Part shown: positions 61,912 through 64,000 of the stretch, in pieces
How positions within the stretch are numbered: position 1 is the first letter of the stretch
Layout: each line of letters begins with the position of its first letter
NCBI RefSeq assembly: GCF_905397435.1
Contig: NZ_CAJPVI010000001.1
Span: forward strand, 124,001-188,000
Direction of reading: 5' to 3'
From: Cupriavidus numazuensis
Lineage (GTDB): Bacteria > Pseudomonadota > Gammaproteobacteria > Burkholderiales > Burkholderiaceae
Length of the DNA: 64,000 bases
Position numbers and translations under genes: made by a program
The notes under the pieces: model-generated
What the model saw: the letters and a program-made list of their open reading frames with translations, nothing else
What the model was told of the DNA's origin: nothing
Database searches by the model: none

Positions 61912-62418
61912 TCAGCGCGCGGCGGCGACGCGGTGCCGCTCGCCGTCGCCGAGGATGGCCTGCACCAGCGCTTCCGGCGACTGCCGGATATCGAGCACGA
62001 GCGCGCCGTGGGGTTCTTCCAGCGTCTCGAGCTGGCTTTCCAGCAGCGCGGGGTTGAAGAAGTGGTCCGTGCGCGCGGACAGGCGCGAGCCGATCAGCTG
62101 CGCGTCGCCCTTCATGTAGACAAAGACCACGCCGCCGTCCGGCGGCGTCAGGCGGTCGCGGTAGACCTGGCGCAGCGCCGAACAGGTGAACACGTGGGTG
62201 CGGCCTTCGGCGCGGGCGGCATCGATGGCGGCGCGCATGGCCGCGAGCCACGGCCAGCGGTCTTCGTCCGTAAGCGGGATGCCGGCATGCATCTTGGCCT
62301 TGTTCGCGGCGCTGTGGAATTCGTCCGCGTCATGGAAAGCGCAGCCCAGGCGTTTCGCGAGCAGTTCGCCGACCGTCGACTTGCCGCTGCCGGAAACGCC
62401 CATCAGGATATAGATCAT
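61912..62418 (-). CDS. gntK: Gluconokinase
   Basis: The gene encodes 168 residues from ATG 62418 (GGAG upstream); the start at 62436 has no ribosome binding site. Walker A GVSGSGKST is at residues 7–15; the family signature HDADEFHSAANKAKM follows. It phosphorylates gluconate to 6-phosphogluconate. Adjacent to edd, so it feeds the Entner–Doudoroff route. Confidence 0.92.
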   Translation of the reverse strand: MIYILMGVSGSGKSTVGELLAKRLGCAFHDADEFHSAANKAKMHAGIPLTDEDRWPWLAAMRAAIDAARAEGRTHVFTCSALRQVYRDRLTPPDGGVVFVYMKGDAQLIGSRLSARTDHFFNPALLESQLETLEEPHGALVLDIRQSPEALVQAILGDGERHRVAAAR

Positions 62419-62562
62419 GTCTGCTCCATCGATCATGGTGTCGGATGGTTTTCCCCATCCTTGTCGGTAGCCCGCGCGCCGGCAAACGGCGCGCAGGTGC
62501 CGGACGGCGGCTGCGCCGCCCGGGGAATCGAAAAATGCGGGTGAAACGGGCCCCAGGCCCGA

Positions 62563-64000
62563 CTATTGTGCGACGGAATGCGCCGCCGCGGGAACGGCAT
62601 CGGCTTCGGACAGGTCGAGTGCGCTGCCGCCCTCTTCCGCCTTGCGCGCGTGGCGCCGGAACAGGCCGAACAGGCCGCGGCCGACGCTGAACTGCGCGAA
62701 GCCATCGTCCGGCGCCGGCGAAATCGGGCGCGCAGCGAATTCGGCCGGGTCGCCGAGCCATTCGAGCGTACCGGCAACGGCGTCCACCCGTACGCGGTCG
62801 CCGTCGCGCACCCGGGCCAGCGGGCCGCCAGCCAGCGCCTCGGGGCCGACGTGGATCACTGCGGGCACCTTGCCGGATGCACCGGACATACGCCCGTCCG
62901 TCACCAGCGCGACGCTGTGGCCGGCGTCCTGCAGCGCACCAAGCACAGGCGTGAGGCGATGCAACTCGGGCATGCCGTTGGCGTTGGGCCCCTGGAAGCG
63001 CACCACGGCCACCACGTCGCCGTTGAGCTCGCCTGCCTCGAAGGCCGCCTGCAGCGCCTCCTGCGAATCGAACACGCGCGCCGGCGCCTCCACCACGCGA
63101 TGCTCCGGTGCCACGGCGGACACCTTGATCACACCGCGCCCGAGATTGCCCTGCATCAGGCGCAGGCCGCCCTCGGCGGAGAACGGCTCCGCCGCCGTGG
63201 CCAGCACCTGGGCGTCGCCGCTGGTGCTGGCGCCATCGCGCCAGCGCAGCACGCCATCGGCAAGCACGGGCTCCTGCGTGTAGCGCGCGAGACCCGGGCC
63301 GACGACGGTCTGCACGTCCTCGTGCAGGAGACCGGCCTCCAGAAGCTGGCCGATCACGAAGCCCGTGCCGCCCGCCGCATGGAAATGGTTCACGTCCGCC
63401 GAGCCGTTCGGATACACGCGCGCAAGCAGCGGCGTGATGCCGGACAACCGGTCGAAATCGTCCCAGTCGATCAGCACGCCCGCGGCGCGCGCCATGGCGA
63501 CCAGGTGGATGGTGTGGTTGGTAGAGCCGCCAGTGGCCAGCAGGCCGACCATTGCATTGACGATGGCGCGCTCGTCGACGATGCGCGCCATCGGCATGTA
63601 TTCAGTGCCGCGCGCCGACAGCGCCAGCGCGCGCTGCGCCGCTGCCGCAGTCAGTGCATCGCGCAAACCGCTGTCCGGGTGAACGAAGGCCGCACCGGGC
63701 AGGTGCAGGCCCATGATTTCCATCAGGAACTGGTTGCTGTTGGCAGTGCCGTAGAACGTGCAGGTGCCGGCACTGTGGTACGCCTCGCATTCAGCTTCGA
63801 GCAAGGCTTCGCGGCCGACCTGGCCGGTCGCATAAAGCTGGCGCACGCGCGCCTTTTCCTTGTTCGGCAGGCCGCTCGCCATCGGCCCGGCCGGCACGAA
63901 CACGACGGGCAAGTGGCCGAACTGCAGCGCGCCCATGACGAGGCCGGGCACGATCTTGTCGCATACGCCGAGCATCACCGCCGCGTCGAACGTGTTGTGC
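62563..64000 (-). CDS. edd: Phosphogluconate dehydratase, 3' part
   Basis: The gene is open to the right end; 479 codons are visible from the C-terminus back to [18 protein letters not shown]. It dehydrates 6-phosphogluconate to KDPG. Motifs [20 protein letters not shown] and [23 protein letters not shown] are specific to Edd rather than IlvD. Iron-sulfur cluster Cys are in LGVCDK and GTCTF. The N-terminal part lies beyond the window. Confidence 0.93.
   Translation of the reverse strand, partial: HNTFDAAVMLGVCDKIVPGLVMGALQFGHLPVVFVPAGPMASGLPNKEKARVRQLYATGQVGREALLEAECEAYHSAGTCTFYGTANSNQFLMEIMGLHLPGAAFVHPDSGLRDALTAAAAQRALALSARGTEYMPMARIVDERAIVNAMVGLLATGGSTNHTIHLVAMARAAGVLIDWDDFDRLSGITPLLARVYPNGSADVNHFHAAGGTGFVIGQLLEAGLLHEDVQTVVGPGLARYTQEPVLADGVLRWRDGASTSGDAQVLATAAEPFSAEGGLRLMQGNLGRGVIKVSAVAPEHRVVEAPARVFDSQEALQAAFEAGELNGDVVAVVRFQGPNANGMPELHRLTPVLGALQDAGHSVALVTDGRMSGASGKVPAVIHVGPEALAGGPLARVRDGDRVRVDAVAGTLEWLGDPAEFAARPISPAPDDGFAQFSVGRGLFGLFRRHARKAEEGGSALDLSEADAVPAAAHSVAQ

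Overview
The window is high-GC DNA from a betaproteobacterium of the Burkholderiales. The gene order pyrG–kdsA–DUF1330–eno–ftsB, dapA–bamC, and the protein sequences point to Cupriavidus/Ralstonia, most likely Cupriavidus. This is an inference from gene content, with no rRNA in the window to confirm it. I found no tRNA, rRNA or CRISPR array.

Positions 1 to about 29,030 are one end of a lambda-like siphovirus prophage; its other end (tail tip, lysis genes, second att site) lies left of the window. Reading leftwards on the minus strand from the control region near 18 kb come a Cro-like gene, a CII/YdaT-like regulator, small early genes, a replication-initiator-like gene, a candidate late antiterminator, a Tad1-like anti-defence protein, and then the packaging, head and tail genes in lambda order: terminase small and large, W-like connector, portal, ClpP-like protease with nested scaffold, capsid cement, major capsid, head-tail joining, tail terminator, tail tube, the G/GT chaperone pair with a programmed -1 frameshift, and the tape measure. 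Short terminator-like hairpins stand between many of the late genes. Reading rightwards on the plus strand are the lysogenic repressor and an early operon of overlapping small genes (AlpA/excisionase-like, degenerate P-loop protein, a large ParB protein with an H-NS-like tail, a frameshifted gene). A perfect-stem terminator closes this operon. An A/T-richer, oppositely oriented three-gene cassette of unknown function (25.3–27.4 kb) and a P4-type tyrosine integrase complete the prophage. Copies of one operator-like motif sit inside the spacers of two divergent promoters at 18.03 and 18.90 kb, which looks like the lysogeny switch.

From about 29 kb onward is chromosome. mutS starts directly beside the integrase, only about 110 bp from its start codon, so the attachment site must lie in or near the mutS leader. 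It is followed by a metallophosphoesterase-like gene overlapping mutS, slyD and roxA (divergent), and a small Ala/Pro lipoprotein. A long minus-strand series follows: PHP phosphatase, YrdC/YciO protein, M50 protease, methyltransferase, dapA, bamC, MBL hydrolase. Next are a ferredoxin-NADP reductase, a divergent alpha/beta hydrolase and acyl-CoA synthetase pair, a DUF455 ferritin-like protein, a gamma-carbonic anhydrase-like protein and hslO, then a lipoprotein and the pyrG–kdsA–DUF1330–eno–ftsB block.

The last 11 kb holds an alpha/beta hydrolase with the proteasome-like protease Anbu, a divergent TetR/AidB-like acyl-CoA dehydrogenase pair, a noncoding stretch flanked by near-identical inverted repeats, then the genes that normally accompany Anbu (transglutaminase-like, alpha-E, circularly permuted ATP-grasp). 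It ends with gntK and edd of gluconate/Entner–Doudoroff metabolism; edd runs off the right end.
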